Part shown: piece by piece, positions 17,247 through 26,234 of the stretch
Numbering within the stretch: the stretch's first letter is position 1
Layout: each line of letters opens with the position of its first letter
Assembly: GCA_004322005.1 (NCBI GenBank)
Contig: SCRF01000057.1
Span: 1-32,566 of the forward strand
Direction of reading: 5' to 3'
Source of the DNA: Rhodanobacter sp.
Lineage (GTDB): Bacteria; Pseudomonadota; Gammaproteobacteria; Xanthomonadales; Rhodanobacteraceae
Length of the DNA stretch: 32,566 nt
Notes under the pieces: generated by a model
What the model was told of the DNA's origin: nothing
The model's input: only the letters and a program-made list of their open reading frames with translations
Database searches by the model: none
Translations under genes and position numbers: made by a program

Positions 17247-17693
17247 GTGATGCCGCCCGCTCCGCAGCTCTTGTTCGATGTCAACATCCTGTTGGACGTG
17301 CTCCTGGACCGGAAACCCTGGGCTGAACCTGCAACAGAATTGCTGTCGCTCTGCGAGCGTAAAGTGGTTCGTGGCTGTTGGTGCGCCGCATCGGTAGGTA
17401 CGGTCTATTTCCTGGCCAAGCGCGAGTTGGGGCCGCGCCGCGCGCGCGGGGTCGTGGACGACCTCATGCATATCCTTCGCGTACTGCCCGTGGACGAATC
17501 GATAATCATTGAAGCCGTGCATGGCGATTGGCCCGACCTCGAAGACGCGATCGTCCATGCCTGCGCAAGGAAGGCAGGCGTCACTTATCTGGTAACGCGC
17601 AATCCCAAGGACTATCGAAAAGCATCGCTGGAAATCTGCGATCCGGACAGCCTGCTGTCGGCCCTGGTGCCACCAAAAGGACGGCACCCATGA
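17247..17693 (+). CDS. PIN-domain toxin upstream of the cas operon
   Basis: The 148-residue PIN RNase has acidic residues at the expected places: D11 in LLFDVNILLDVLLDR, E31 or nearby, then DWPDLEDAIVHACA (D97, E99, D100) and TRNPKDY (D122). A strong ribosome-binding site, GAAGGAGG (17233-17240), precedes the GTG at 17247 and the ATG at 17250. The cognate antitoxin is presumably the RHH gene 142 nt upstream. The stop overlaps the start of the next ORF (ATGA), suggesting continuation towards the cas genes. PIN toxins cleave RNA, often tRNA or rRNA; the target here is unknown. Confidence 0.85.
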   Translation: MMPPAPQLLFDVNILLDVLLDRKPWAEPATELLSLCERKVVRGCWCAASVGTVYFLAKRELGPRRARGVVDDLMHILRVLPVDESIIIEAVHGDWPDLEDAIVHACARKAGVTYLVTRNPKDYRKASLEICDPDSLLSALVPPKGRHP

Positions 17694-17965
17694 ACTGTTC
17701 CGATTACTACAGCCACTTCCCCAGGCAATGCGGTCAGCCTGATGCGTCGAGTTCCGTCATGCTCAATCCGGCGGCTGTCGCATTGATCAGGGAGCCGCGC
17801 GTCGAATCCTGCCGATTTCGTCTGCGTGGCGCTCAATCTTCCCCGCGACATCCGGACGAGTACGTCCGACAACCTAGCCATGACACGGTGCGGTGCGCGG
17901 CGCACCTGGGGCGCACTTGGAAGAAGACACGCGTAAAGGCAAGTGAAGACGGAAACCATGCCTGA
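17690..17965 (+). CDS. Small hypothetical ORF coupled to the PIN toxin
   Basis: A 91-codon frame begins at an ATG that overlaps the PIN stop (ATGA), with AAGGA eight bases upstream in the end of the PIN gene. The product (starting MNCSDYYSHFPRQCGQPD) matches no family I recognise. It is rich in arginine and serine and has no membrane segment. The start signals favour translation, but the unremarkable sequence means it may be spurious. If real, it fills most of the apparent gap before csb1. Confidence 0.3.
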   Translation: MNCSDYYSHFPRQCGQPDASSSVMLNPAAVALIREPRVESCRFRLRGAQSSPRHPDEYVRQPSHDTVRCAAHLGRTWKKTRVKASEDGNHA

Positions 17966-18041
17966 GCACCCGGTTGAACGCGTCGGAAATACCCGAGGCG
18001 ATGTGAAACACGAGCAATCTGAAAAAGGGGAATTGAAATGA
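17958..18041 (+). CDS. 27-residue leader-type ORF overlapping csb1
   Basis: ATG at 17958 opens a frame for a polar, charged 27-residue peptide (beginning MPEHPVERVGNTRGDVK) whose TGA overlaps the csb1 ATG as ATGA. It also overlaps the end of the preceding small ORF by 8 bases. Too short for recognition. It may be a translational coupler for csb1 or a coincidence. Confidence 0.3.
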   Translation: MPEHPVERVGNTRGDVKHEQSEKGELK

Positions 18042-19372
18042 AAGAGACGCTGACACTGGAGAAACTCAACGGCGCCCTGACGGGCGGGGCGGCGGCTTTT
18101 CGTAGCAGAGCGACGCTGCAGCCAGCCGGCGGTCCAGGCGATAAGGTTTTTCCACCAACCTATGCCGGCGCTGTGTACGCAACGGAGATGCGCCGGGTGC
18201 CGGGGCATGACAACCCGGTGGAATGTGTGCTGCTGGACAGTGTGCAGAGCCAGGCAAACCGTATGGAGGAGGCGCTGCAGCGGGCGGTGGATGACGGACG
18301 GCTGAAGCTGCCGGTGATCGAGGTGGACTTTTCTGCTTACTTTCCCGGCGAGGACAAGCCTGCAGATATGCGCTTGCTCGATCCGGTAGGCAAGATCAGC
18401 TCGTTGCAGGCACCACACCGCATCGCCGACGCGATCCTGCGCGACAGCCTGCTGGATGGAACGCCGTTTCGTCAGTCTTCAGTCGGCAAGGCGATCGATC
18501 GCGTGAGTCTCCAGAACGCAACACCACTGTTCGAGCTATGCCCCACGGCGCTGCTCTTTGGCATGTGGGACTCCACCGGACCCAAGGGCGGCCTGGGCGC
18601 CAAATTCGAGCGCGCGATGGTCAGCGAGATCGTTGGCATCGGGGCGGTTTATGGCACGAGGACGAGCAGTCGGGTAGATCCCGTCATTCACAAGAATCCA
18701 CCGCTCTATGAGACAGCTTCCGGCGAATGGACAGCCCTTGAGTCTGACGCGGTTAAGGAAGGAAAAGACCAAAAGCCCAAGAAGTACGAAAAGAAACTGT
18801 CGAAGCTCAACCTAGGAAATGTGACGCCAGACTTTTCACGCTACTCCTCGGACAGTATTTCGAAAGAGAACCGCGAGACCATTGATGTTATGCGGGCGGA
18901 TGGCAGTTACATCACAGGAGGGCGAATTGCTCCCGGTGGTGTGACCATCGCATCCGCCGAGCAAACGATCGTGATCTCGCTGCCAGCGTTGCGTCGGCTG
19001 CGATTCCCGGATGCGCAAGGTAACCACGGCGCGGAACGAGACAATGCGGCGCGAACAGTGCTGGCGGCGCTGGGCCTGTGTGCGGCGGCACTGGCCGACG
19101 ACGCAGGCCTGGATCTGCGTTCGCGCTGCCTGCTGTATCCGGAAACGGACCTGACGTGGGAGCTACTTGACCGCAAGGCGGGCGGCGAATTCACGCTATC
19201 CGCCGACGACGCAGTCGCTCTGTTCCATCAGGCGGTCGACGTAGCGAAGGCGGCCGGGCTGCCGTGGCGGGACCAGCCGCTGCCGCTCATTCCTTCAGAG
19301 CAACTAGTGAAGCTGGTGGCCAAGAGCCAGCAGCTTGCCGCCCAGCAAAGCGGCGACCAGGGAGACGACTGA
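18038..19372 (+). CDS. csb1: Type I-G CRISPR backbone protein Cas7 (Csb1)
   Basis: The 444-residue RAMP protein is of the Csb1/GSU0053 family, recognised by the N-terminal LTLEKLNGALTGGAAAFRSRATLQP. Further marks are ECVLLDSVQSQANRMEEAL, PHRIADAILRDS and the central LFELCPTALLFGMWDSTGPKGGLGAKFERAMVSEIVG. In type I-G effectors several Csb1 copies coat the crRNA. AAGGGG lies 8 nt before the ATG. The stop overlaps the csb2 start by one base (TGATG), so the effector genes form one translationally coupled operon. Confidence 0.93.
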   Translation: MKETLTLEKLNGALTGGAAAFRSRATLQPAGGPGDKVFPPTYAGAVYATEMRRVPGHDNPVECVLLDSVQSQANRMEEALQRAVDDGRLKLPVIEVDFSAYFPGEDKPADMRLLDPVGKISSLQAPHRIADAILRDSLLDGTPFRQSSVGKAIDRVSLQNATPLFELCPTALLFGMWDSTGPKGGLGAKFERAMVSEIVGIGAVYGTRTSSRVDPVIHKNPPLYETASGEWTALESDAVKEGKDQKPKKYEKKLSKLNLGNVTPDFSRYSSDSISKENRETIDVMRADGSYITGGRIAPGGVTIASAEQTIVISLPALRRLRFPDAQGNHGAERDNAARTVLAALGLCAAALADDAGLDLRSRCLLYPETDLTWELLDRKAGGEFTLSADDAVALFHQAVDVAKAAGLPWRDQPLPLIPSEQLVKLVAKSQQLAAQQSGDQGDD

Positions 19373-21087
19373 TGTCGGGGCTGACCATCGGCTGGGAATA
19401 TCTGACCGGCTATGCGGTGGCGACCGATCCCACAAGCCGCGAACGGGCGGAGTGGCCACCACATCCGGCGCGGGTCTTCATGGCGCTGGCGGCGGCATGG
19501 TTTGAGACCGGACAAGACCCTGCCGAGGGTGCTGCGCTGCGTTGGCTCGAAACGCTAGGCGATCCGCAATTGGAGTTGCCGCCAAGCGATCGGGTTTCCG
19601 AGCGATCAAACGTCATCGTTTACGTGCCGGTGAACGACAAGGCCGGACCATCCGCCGCGATGCTGCAATGCGCCCCGGCAATGAGTCGAAGCAAGCAGTC
19701 GCGCACGTTTCCCCGTGTATACGTTGGCTGCACCCCTTGCTTTATGCGCTGGCCTAACGCGGCAGCCGTGAACCAACACCGCAAAGCGCTCGACCGCTTG
19801 TGCGGGAAAGTTACACGGATCGGCCACTCGTCGTCGCTGGTGCGCATGTGGGTCGGCACCGATGGCGAGACCCGTTCCACGGATGTCGCGCGGTTCGTTG
19901 TGGACGACATTCACGCCCAGTTTCACGCACGGCGGATTTCAGAGGGTTTTCTGAACACGCTGATCACCAATTTCGGTGAAGGACCACGGCTGCGCAAGGA
20001 AGCACTGCAGACCGAGCTCGATACGCTCCAGGCCGCAAGGAAGGCGATCAAAGGCAAAGGCTCAGCGGAACGAAAGGCAGAAATCGACCGGCGGATGGAG
20101 CCGCTCGTCGCGGAATCGGACGCCCTGGTGGTTCGCGCACCCGTACGACCCAAGATAGGGTTGTGGTCCGGCTATCGGTGTACCGATGACGTGAGGCCAA
20201 AAACCCAATCGGCACACACGCACTTCGATACGGATCTGCTGGTGCTGGCTCAGGTGGCAGGGCCGGCTTTGTCGTTGGTTTCCGCCTTGGCTGTAACGCA
20301 GGCGCTGCGCGGAGCGGTCATGAAGCATAGCGGCATTCAACCGGTGCCGCAGTGGATCAGTGGCCATCAACTCAATGGCGAACGCAGTGAATTCCCATCA
20401 GGTCACTTGGCATGCATCCCGCTACCATTCGTCGGTCATCCACATGCCGATGGGCACCTTCTTGGCGTTGGATTGGTGTTTCCGCGATCAATAGAACGCG
20501 CGGATCGGGGCCGGGTGTTGGGTGAGCTTCTGTTGCAGGCGAGTGGCCAGCCAAAGCCAGTGGAGCTGGCGCTGGGCAAGCTCGGCGTATTGACGTTGCT
20601 GAAAAGCGACTGGAGTGAACGGCGCGACTCCCTGCAGGCTGCGAACTGGACGGCGAATCCGACCGGTGCGACAACGTGGGCTTCGGTGACACCGGTCGTA
20701 CTGGATAGATTCCCGAAAACAGATCGCCTCCAGGATCGGCAGGGATGGACCAATGAAGTGGCCGCTATCGTCGCCGCGGCATGCGTGCGCAGCGGTCTGC
20801 CGGAACCTGAGTGGGTCGACATTGATACCACGAGCTGGCATCAAGGCAGCCCGCGTGCGATTGCCAAACGGCGCCGCCTGCGCGGCGGTTCTGCCACTGA
20901 TCAATGCGCCGATGCGCCGTTGGGCGACGGCTTTCCGTGCTACCCGGCCAAGAGCAGCCGCGTGCCCCGCCTGCAGGTGCATGTCTGGCTGCGTTTTGCC
21001 GCGCCGGTCGTCGGCCCTGTGCTGCTGGGCGCTGGACGTTTTCTTGGCTACGGGTTATGCAAACCCTGGAAGGAGAATCGGCGGTGA
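19372..21087 (+). CDS. csb2: Type I-G Csb2 (Cas5-Cas6 type crRNA-processing subunit)
   Basis: The 571-residue protein is of the Csb2/GSU0054 family. Its N-terminal Cas5-like part starts with LTIGWEYLTGYAVATD and EWPPHPARVFMALAAAW. Its C-terminal Cas6-like part ends with the glycine-rich loop GAGRFLGYGLCKP (about 553-565). Family knowledge: Csb2 cleaves pre-crRNA in the repeat and stays on the 3' end. A charged helical insertion (about 195-250) separates the halves. The true start is 19372, overlapping the csb1 stop; longer in-frame readings run into csb1. The stop overlaps the cas3 GTG (GTGA). Confidence 0.92.
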   Translation: MSGLTIGWEYLTGYAVATDPTSRERAEWPPHPARVFMALAAAWFETGQDPAEGAALRWLETLGDPQLELPPSDRVSERSNVIVYVPVNDKAGPSAAMLQCAPAMSRSKQSRTFPRVYVGCTPCFMRWPNAAAVNQHRKALDRLCGKVTRIGHSSSLVRMWVGTDGETRSTDVARFVVDDIHAQFHARRISEGFLNTLITNFGEGPRLRKEALQTELDTLQAARKAIKGKGSAERKAEIDRRMEPLVAESDALVVRAPVRPKIGLWSGYRCTDDVRPKTQSAHTHFDTDLLVLAQVAGPALSLVSALAVTQALRGAVMKHSGIQPVPQWISGHQLNGERSEFPSGHLACIPLPFVGHPHADGHLLGVGLVFPRSIERADRGRVLGELLLQASGQPKPVELALGKLGVLTLLKSDWSERRDSLQAANWTANPTGATTWASVTPVVLDRFPKTDRLQDRQGWTNEVAAIVAAACVRSGLPEPEWVDIDTTSWHQGSPRAIAKRRRLRGGSATDQCADAPLGDGFPCYPAKSSRVPRLQVHVWLRFAAPVVGPVLLGAGRFLGYGLCKPWKENRR

Positions 21088-24000
21088 GCGACCTCACGGT
21101 GGACGGCTTTGCAGACTTTTTCCGCGAGTTGCACGGGCATGATCCTTATCCGTGGCAACGGCGCCTGGCGGAACGAGCATCCAGAGAGGGCTGGCCTGGA
21201 GCGATCGATCTGCCCACCGGCAGCGGCAAGACGGCTTGCCTCGATATCGCCATCTTCGCACTGGCGTGCCAGGCATCGTTGCCGGTCGGGCAACGCAGCG
21301 CTCCGCGACGACTGTTCTTCTGCGTCAACCGCCGCGTAATTGTAGACGAGGCCCATACCCGCGCCCGACGCATCGCTGAGATGATCTGGCAAGCCGAACA
21401 GGGCACGCTGGCGGGCAAACCGATGCTGTGCAAGGTCGCCGAAGCACTCCGCATCGTTGCCGGCACGACTGCCGATCACGATATACCACCCATCGACGTG
21501 CTCGAACTGCGTGGAGGGATTTTCCGCGACAGCCGTTGGGCACGCTCCATCACCCAGCCGACCGTCGTCTGCACCACGCTCGATCAACTCGGTTCGCGAC
21601 TGCTGTTTCGCGGATACGGCGTGTCGCCCAACGCCGCACCCATCCAGGCGGCATTGATCGCCTACGACAGCCTCATACTGCTCGACGAAGCGCACATCAG
21701 CGAGCCGTTTCGCCAGACCCTCGACTACGTGAAACGCTACCTCGATCCCACGAAGTGGGCGGAGGAGCCCATCGGCGTAGCGCCGGTGCATGTCGTACCC
21801 ATGACGGCCACCCCGAACGATGAAATGCGCAAGCAGTACGTCATCGAACTCGAAACCGACGACCGCGCAAACACGGGGTTGAAGAATCGCCTATCCGCCA
21901 GCAAGCCGGCGAAATTGTGCGAGGCCACCAAGGTCGTGGATGAGGCGGTCAAGGCCGGGCTTGAAATGACCGCTGATGTACCGACCGCTGTTGGCATCAT
22001 CGTCAACCGTATTGCTACGGCCAGAGAGATTTACGAGAAACTGTGCGCACTGCGGCTGGAGCCGAACGAGAGAAAGCGTAAAATCCCGGCCGACGCAGCG
22101 ATCGAGTTGGTCATTGGTTCAATGCGCCCGATCGACCGCGATACGCAGGCGACGCGGCTGCGCGAGTTGGTCGGTCCGAATCGCCCCGGCGTTACAACGA
22201 CGACCAGTTTCGTTGTCGCCACGCAATGTCTTGAAGTCGGGGCCGACTACGACTTCGACGTGCTTGTGACTGAGTGCGCTTCACTTGATGCGTTACGGCA
22301 ACGCTTCGGTCGGCTGAACCGCGGCGGCCGGAAGGACGCACAGAACAACCCGGTCAGCGCCAAAGCCGTCATTCTCATGGATCGCAAGGCAGCGAAACCG
22401 GAAGAAGAGATCGAGAAGACGGAGGCTGCCAAGGAACCATCCAAGCGGCATCTCGATCCGATCTATGGCAACGCGCTTGCCCGGACGTGGAACTGGCTCG
22501 GCGCGAACGCAACGGATAGCGTCATCGACTTTGGCATCGACGCTGTCCAACGGCTGCTCGATGAACACGGCGATGGCGGCCAAGCGCCGAATGCACTGCT
22601 TGCGCCTTCCGCATCGCTCAACGCTCCGGTCATGCTTCCAGCCTATATCGATTTCTGGTGTCAGACCGCGCCCAGGCCCTTGCCTGACCCGGATGTGGCG
22701 TTGTTTATCCACGGCCCACAGGGCGGCGAGCCGGATGTACAGGTCTGCTGGCGAGCCGATCTGGTCGAGGACGAGTGTATGAACCGTGCGCAATGGTGCG
22801 ATGTCGTCGCACTGCTGCCGCCGACATCCGCCGAATGCATAAGTCTGCCCATCTCACGCTTGCGCCGCTGGCTCGCCAGCAAGGACGACCCATCGCGCGA
22901 CCATAGTGACGTGCTGGGTGTGGGCGAGGGCGAGGGAGATGACGAAGGCAAGGTGACCAAGGCCGATCAAAAACCGCCATCGACCCGTCCCGGCGTGCTC
23001 TGGCGCGGCCTCAAGGACACCCGGCTCATTGACTTACCCGCCGATCTACGCCCAGGCGACACGCTGGTACTCCCTGCATCGGCCAGTAGCTCGCGCGTGC
23101 TGGGACATCTTCCGGAGGTGAAGCGGAACGGACTGGAGGTGACCACGACGGAAGCCGACGGTCCTCAGGCTTCGCCCATCAATGACGTGGCAGAGACCGC
23201 ATTCGCCCTTGCGCGCGATCGGGCCGTGTTGCGGCTCCACCCCGCTATGCACGGACGGTTCCCCTCATGCGATGGCTTCGAGAAACTTTTCGACAGCGCC
23301 GCCAAACGCGAAGATCCACCTAAACACGCCGAATGGTCAGTGATGCTGCGTAATGCCGCTAGCGGCATTACGGACTCAGGCAACGATGAATTGCGGCAAA
23401 CGCTCCGAGACCTATCGAAGAATCCACTTCTGATCGAAGCTTACCCCGATCGGCGTGGCGTCGTGCTGACCTCACGCCACCGTCTTGGACACGCCACCGG
23501 CTGGTTTATCCGACCCATGGATGAAGGCGACGACGAAAGCTCCCGCACCCAGCAGGACACGCCCGTCGCGCTGAGCGATCACAGCCGGCACGTCCGCGAC
23601 GCTGCGGCGCAAGCCATTGCGCATCTGCCGCTTGGTACCTTGGCCGAACCTTCAACATTGGCGGCCTACCTGCACGATTGGGGGAAAGCGGACGAGCGCT
23701 TCCAGGCGATGCTTCGTCGCACCGACCGCACCGATGCCTGGCTGCTTGCCGGCGCAACCGCCTCAGTGATTGCCAAGTCCGATGGCTTGCCGACGACGCA
23801 GGCTCAGCGCGCCGCAGCCCGCGATCGCGCAGGTCTACCGCCCGGCTTCCGCCACGAAATGCTTTCAGTTCAGCTTGCCGAACTATCCGGCTTGCTCCCG
23901 GACGATCCGGACAGACGGGCGCTGATCCTCCACTTGATCGCATCGCACCATGGTTACGCGCGACCGCTCGCCCCGGTGGTCATGGACGACGAACTGCCGT

Positions 24001-24311
24001 CGGTCGAATTCGATGGCGTCGGGCTGACCCACGACCAGCGCAAGCAACTTGTTCCATCGCACCGACTCGACTCGGGCATCGCCGAACGCTTCTGGCAACT
24101 CACCCGTCGCTTCGGCTGGTGGGGCCTGGCATACCTCGAAGCCGCACTTCGCCTCGCCGACCAGCAGGCCAGCGCCGCGGAGGACGCGGTTCTCGACGAT
24201 CACGCGCGCCGTGTTCTGGTTGGCGTCGCCGACCAGCAGGCCAGCGCCGCGGAGGACGCGGGGAAATACGACAACGAGCATATTGATCAAAACGCTGGGG
24301 CAACAGTATGA
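21084..24311 (+). CDS. cas3: Type I-G Cas3 helicase-nuclease (helicase then HD)
   Basis: The 1075-residue protein starts at GTG 21084, with AAGGAG 9 nt upstream and a 4-base overlap with csb2. The helicase comes first: PYPWQ (21-25), Walker A LPTGSGKT (43-50), DEAH (201-204), MTATP (240-244), and motif VI QRFGRLNR (406-413). The HD nuclease is C-terminal: H833, HDWGKADERFQ at 864 onwards, and SHHGYARPL near 955. This reversed order is typical of subtype I-G/I-U. Cas3 unwinds and degrades target DNA once the effector has formed an R-loop. The last 50 residues contain an internal duplication. The stop overlaps the next gene (ATGA). Confidence 0.94.
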   Translation: MSDLTVDGFADFFRELHGHDPYPWQRRLAERASREGWPGAIDLPTGSGKTACLDIAIFALACQASLPVGQRSAPRRLFFCVNRRVIVDEAHTRARRIAEMIWQAEQGTLAGKPMLCKVAEALRIVAGTTADHDIPPIDVLELRGGIFRDSRWARSITQPTVVCTTLDQLGSRLLFRGYGVSPNAAPIQAALIAYDSLILLDEAHISEPFRQTLDYVKRYLDPTKWAEEPIGVAPVHVVPMTATPNDEMRKQYVIELETDDRANTGLKNRLSASKPAKLCEATKVVDEAVKAGLEMTADVPTAVGIIVNRIATAREIYEKLCALRLEPNERKRKIPADAAIELVIGSMRPIDRDTQATRLRELVGPNRPGVTTTTSFVVATQCLEVGADYDFDVLVTECASLDALRQRFGRLNRGGRKDAQNNPVSAKAVILMDRKAAKPEEEIEKTEAAKEPSKRHLDPIYGNALARTWNWLGANATDSVIDFGIDAVQRLLDEHGDGGQAPNALLAPSASLNAPVMLPAYIDFWCQTAPRPLPDPDVALFIHGPQGGEPDVQVCWRADLVEDECMNRAQWCDVVALLPPTSAECISLPISRLRRWLASKDDPSRDHSDVLGVGEGEGDDEGKVTKADQKPPSTRPGVLWRGLKDTRLIDLPADLRPGDTLVLPASASSSRVLGHLPEVKRNGLEVTTTEADGPQASPINDVAETAFALARDRAVLRLHPAMHGRFPSCDGFEKLFDSAAKREDPPKHAEWSVMLRNAASGITDSGNDELRQTLRDLSKNPLLIEAYPDRRGVVLTSRHRLGHATGWFIRPMDEGDDESSRTQQDTPVALSDHSRHVRDAAAQAIAHLPLGTLAEPSTLAAYLHDWGKADERFQAMLRRTDRTDAWLLAGATASVIAKSDGLPTTQAQRAAARDRAGLPPGFRHEMLSVQLAELSGLLPDDPDRRALILHLIASHHGYARPLAPVVMDDELPSVEFDGVGLTHDQRKQLVPSHRLDSGIAERFWQLTRRFGWWGLAYLEAALRLADQQASAAEDAVLDDHARRVLVGVADQQASAAEDAGKYDNEHIDQNAGATV
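24154..24261 (+). repeat. In-frame 36-nt direct repeat at the cas3 3' end
   Basis: Two identical 36-base copies (24154-24189 and 24226-24261, starting TCGCCGACCAGCAGG) are spaced 72 bases apart. They encode ADQQASAAEDA twice. The sequence between and after the copies differs. The frame is kept, so the protein gains a second copy of the motif near its C-terminus. Confidence 0.95.
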
Positions 24312-25255
24312 CCAAGCAGGCCACACCAGACGAGCAAGAGGGCACGCTCCTGACTGGGCTCGATGGCACAAATCCTTTGGGCTTTCTCGCAGCGATAGGC
24401 CTTTTCCGCGCAATCGATGATGTTGCACATTACCCAGGGCAAGCCAGGCTGCAATGGTCGCCGTGCAACGGCACATGGGTTCCCAGAATAACTGGACTCC
24501 GGCTCGACCCTGCCTCGCTGCTCGATTTGCTGGAAGCCACCCTAGTAAAAAAGATTGACCAGCACCCTATCTACGTGCTCGATAAGCTCGGAAGCGATGA
24601 TCCAATCCAGCGAACCAGCCTGTTTCGACAATCAGCACGCGAACTAGATGTCGACCATCGTATCCGTGCAGATTGGCTTACTGCACTTGCAAGCGACGTC
24701 GTTCCGGCGGCAGCGATCAATCAACTGCAAACTACGCGTCGCGATTACTATTTCGGAAATCTCACATCCGTGATCGCCTGCACGACCCGTGAGCATCTTG
24801 ATCGGGCGATCTTTCACGCATGGGACTATGCGGACCCGCTGGACAACCAGTCTTTGCATTTGGATCCCAGTGAGGATCGACGTCATGCTCACCAGTGGAA
24901 CAAGCCTGCGGGTGACCCCGACCGCAAGAATTCCGGAGGAATGCTAGGGGCCAACCGCCTGGCTATTGAAGCGCTCGTCTGGTTCAGCTCGCTACCTGAG
25001 GGCGACATTCTTCATACCGTTGGCTTTACAGGCCGACGGAGCCGCAACACTCGTTGGACTTGGCCCATTTGGAACATTCCACTCGGTGCTTCGACCATCC
25101 GTTCAACCCTGACGTTGGCGGAACTCCAAGCTAAGGATGTATCACCCAATGCAGCCAATCAGCTTCGTTGCCGGGGCGTCGTTGCAGCCTTTCGCACTGC
25201 GCGCATTCTGGTAGGGAAGACGCCTAATTTTACTCCCGCGCAGCGCGTCGCATGA
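24308..25255 (+). CDS. cas8g: Type I-G effector large subunit candidate (Cas8g / Cas8u2 position)
   Basis: The 315-residue protein starts in an ATGA overlap with cas3. Its N-terminus (LTGLDGTNPLGFLAAIGLFRAI, then RLQWSP and WVPRITG) resembles type I-G large-subunit-type proteins found next to cas3. It is far shorter than the roughly 700-residue Csx17 form, so it is best compared with the short GSU0052-like family. Family knowledge: the I-G large subunit recognises the target and holds Cas3. Base composition is visibly less GC-rich than the chromosomal genes. The operon seems to end here; a 217-base gap follows. Exact family naming is uncertain. Confidence 0.75.
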   Translation: MTKQATPDEQEGTLLTGLDGTNPLGFLAAIGLFRAIDDVAHYPGQARLQWSPCNGTWVPRITGLRLDPASLLDLLEATLVKKIDQHPIYVLDKLGSDDPIQRTSLFRQSARELDVDHRIRADWLTALASDVVPAAAINQLQTTRRDYYFGNLTSVIACTTREHLDRAIFHAWDYADPLDNQSLHLDPSEDRRHAHQWNKPAGDPDRKNSGGMLGANRLAIEALVWFSSLPEGDILHTVGFTGRRSRNTRWTWPIWNIPLGASTIRSTLTLAELQAKDVSPNAANQLRCRGVVAAFRTARILVGKTPNFTPAQRVA

Positions 25256-25404
25256 TCAAGGGTGGGCTCAAGTCCAAGGGCATCGACACCATTGTTCCCC
25301 GCGGCACGATCGCCCATGAATGCGATCGATTCGTCGGCGTAACTGGAATATTTCGCGTACGAACCGAATGCCGGCCGGCTCGCGCGAGCCATCGTAACCA
25401 CGTG

Positions 25405-25438
25405 GAACGCTAGTCATGTTAGAACGCTTGTCATGCTA
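25405..25438. promoter_or_regulatory. Tandem 17-bp repeats upstream of the AbrB-type antitoxin
   Basis: GAACGCTAGTCATGTTA (25405-25421) is followed at once by GAACGCTTGTCATGCTA (25422-25438), two mismatches apart. The repeats end 34 bases before the antitoxin ATG. Tandem half-turn-spaced repeats at this place are typical operators for antitoxin autoregulation. The rest of the gap 25256-25472 shows nothing recognisable. Confidence 0.5.
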
Positions 25439-25472
25439 AAAATCCTTACCAAGTAATACATCAGGTTGCACC

Positions 25473-25733
25473 ATGGCTACCGTATCCGTCACCAGCAAGG
25501 GACAAGTCACCATTCTCAAGCGCGTACGCCAGGCGCCGGGTATCACCAGCGGCAGCAAGATAGAGTTCGACATCGTTGGCGGCCATGCGCAGCTGCGCTT
25601 GGTGCGCCGGGGCGCAATCTCCCGTGTCGAGGACGGCCCAGCCATACTCGGCTACAAGGGACCGCGCATCCCGATCGACGAATTGCAGGGTGCTGTGGCT
25701 GTCGGGAAGGCGGCCCAGCGTGCGCGCCGTTGA
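25473..25733 (+). CDS. AbrB/MazE-type antitoxin
   Basis: The 86-residue protein has the swapped-hairpin AbrB N-terminus (MATVSVTSKGQVTILKRVRQAPGI, then SKIEFDIVGGHAQL). A proline-rich C-terminal part would bind a toxin. Its end overlaps the next gene (a PIN toxin) by 14 bases, a typical antitoxin-toxin order. Tandem repeats just upstream suggest autorepression. Confidence 0.88.
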   Translation: MATVSVTSKGQVTILKRVRQAPGITSGSKIEFDIVGGHAQLRLVRRGAISRVEDGPAILGYKGPRIPIDELQGAVAVGKAAQRARR

Positions 25734-26121
25734 TACCAACATCCTGGCGCGCTATTACCTGCAGGACGACGCACGGCAATCGCGGATCGCGCAGGACATC
25801 ATCGCAGGTGGTGATCTGTTCATTCCCAAGACCGTCGTTCTCGAACTGGAGCGGGTGCTGCGTGCAGTAGCCGCGCAGCCTGCCGCCAAGGTACTCGATT
25901 GCCTGGCTCATTTGATCAGCCTTCCCGGTATCGTTGTGGAAGACCGCGAACAGATCGAAGCGGCGATACGCCATGGCGACCATGGCATCGACTTTGCCGA
26001 CGCATTGCACCATGCCGCCAGCGCCGGATGCACGGAACTGCTGACGTTCGATGGCCGTGGCTATGCGCGTCGCGCCGAGCGCCATCGGCTGTGGCCACCT
26101 GTCCGGGTACCTGTCGCATAA
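25720..26121 (+). CDS. PIN-domain toxin, VapC type
   Basis: The 133-residue PIN RNase begins VRAVDTNILARYYLQDD from GTG 25720 inside the antitoxin end. Acidic residues D5, E42/E44, D94 (in DFADALHH) and D111 (LLTFDGRGYAR) form the expected metal site. A longer in-frame reading from 25576 runs through the antitoxin gene and lacks similarity. It forms a module with the AbrB-type protein and is the first of two toxin modules between the effector and adaptation cas genes. Confidence 0.88.
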   Translation: MRAVDTNILARYYLQDDARQSRIAQDIIAGGDLFIPKTVVLELERVLRAVAAQPAAKVLDCLAHLISLPGIVVEDREQIEAAIRHGDHGIDFADALHHAASAGCTELLTFDGRGYARRAERHRLWPPVRVPVA

Positions 26122-26234
26122 TCGTGTTCGGCAGTCGCAAGTCCACTTCAGACCGTTTACCTCAACGGAGCTTCGAATGACGCCGTTCGATCCCCTGCTC
26201 TCCACCCTGCCGTCCGGTACGTGGATCCCCCTCG

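Noticed and set aside
17508-17515. ATTGAAGC handle word inside the PIN gene
   Set aside because: Only TCATTGAAGC matches the repeat, it encodes the conserved-looking IEA of the toxin and has no stem; taken as chance.
24964-24971. ATTGAAGC word inside the cas8g-position gene
   Set aside because: Eight-base match in coding sequence (Ile-Glu-Ala) with no further repeat similarity.
25330-25398. CGATTCG and two CGTAAC words upstream of the AbrB gene, faintly like the reverse-complement repeat
   Set aside because: Similarity is limited to 6-7 bases and the spacing does not fit a repeat-spacer unit.
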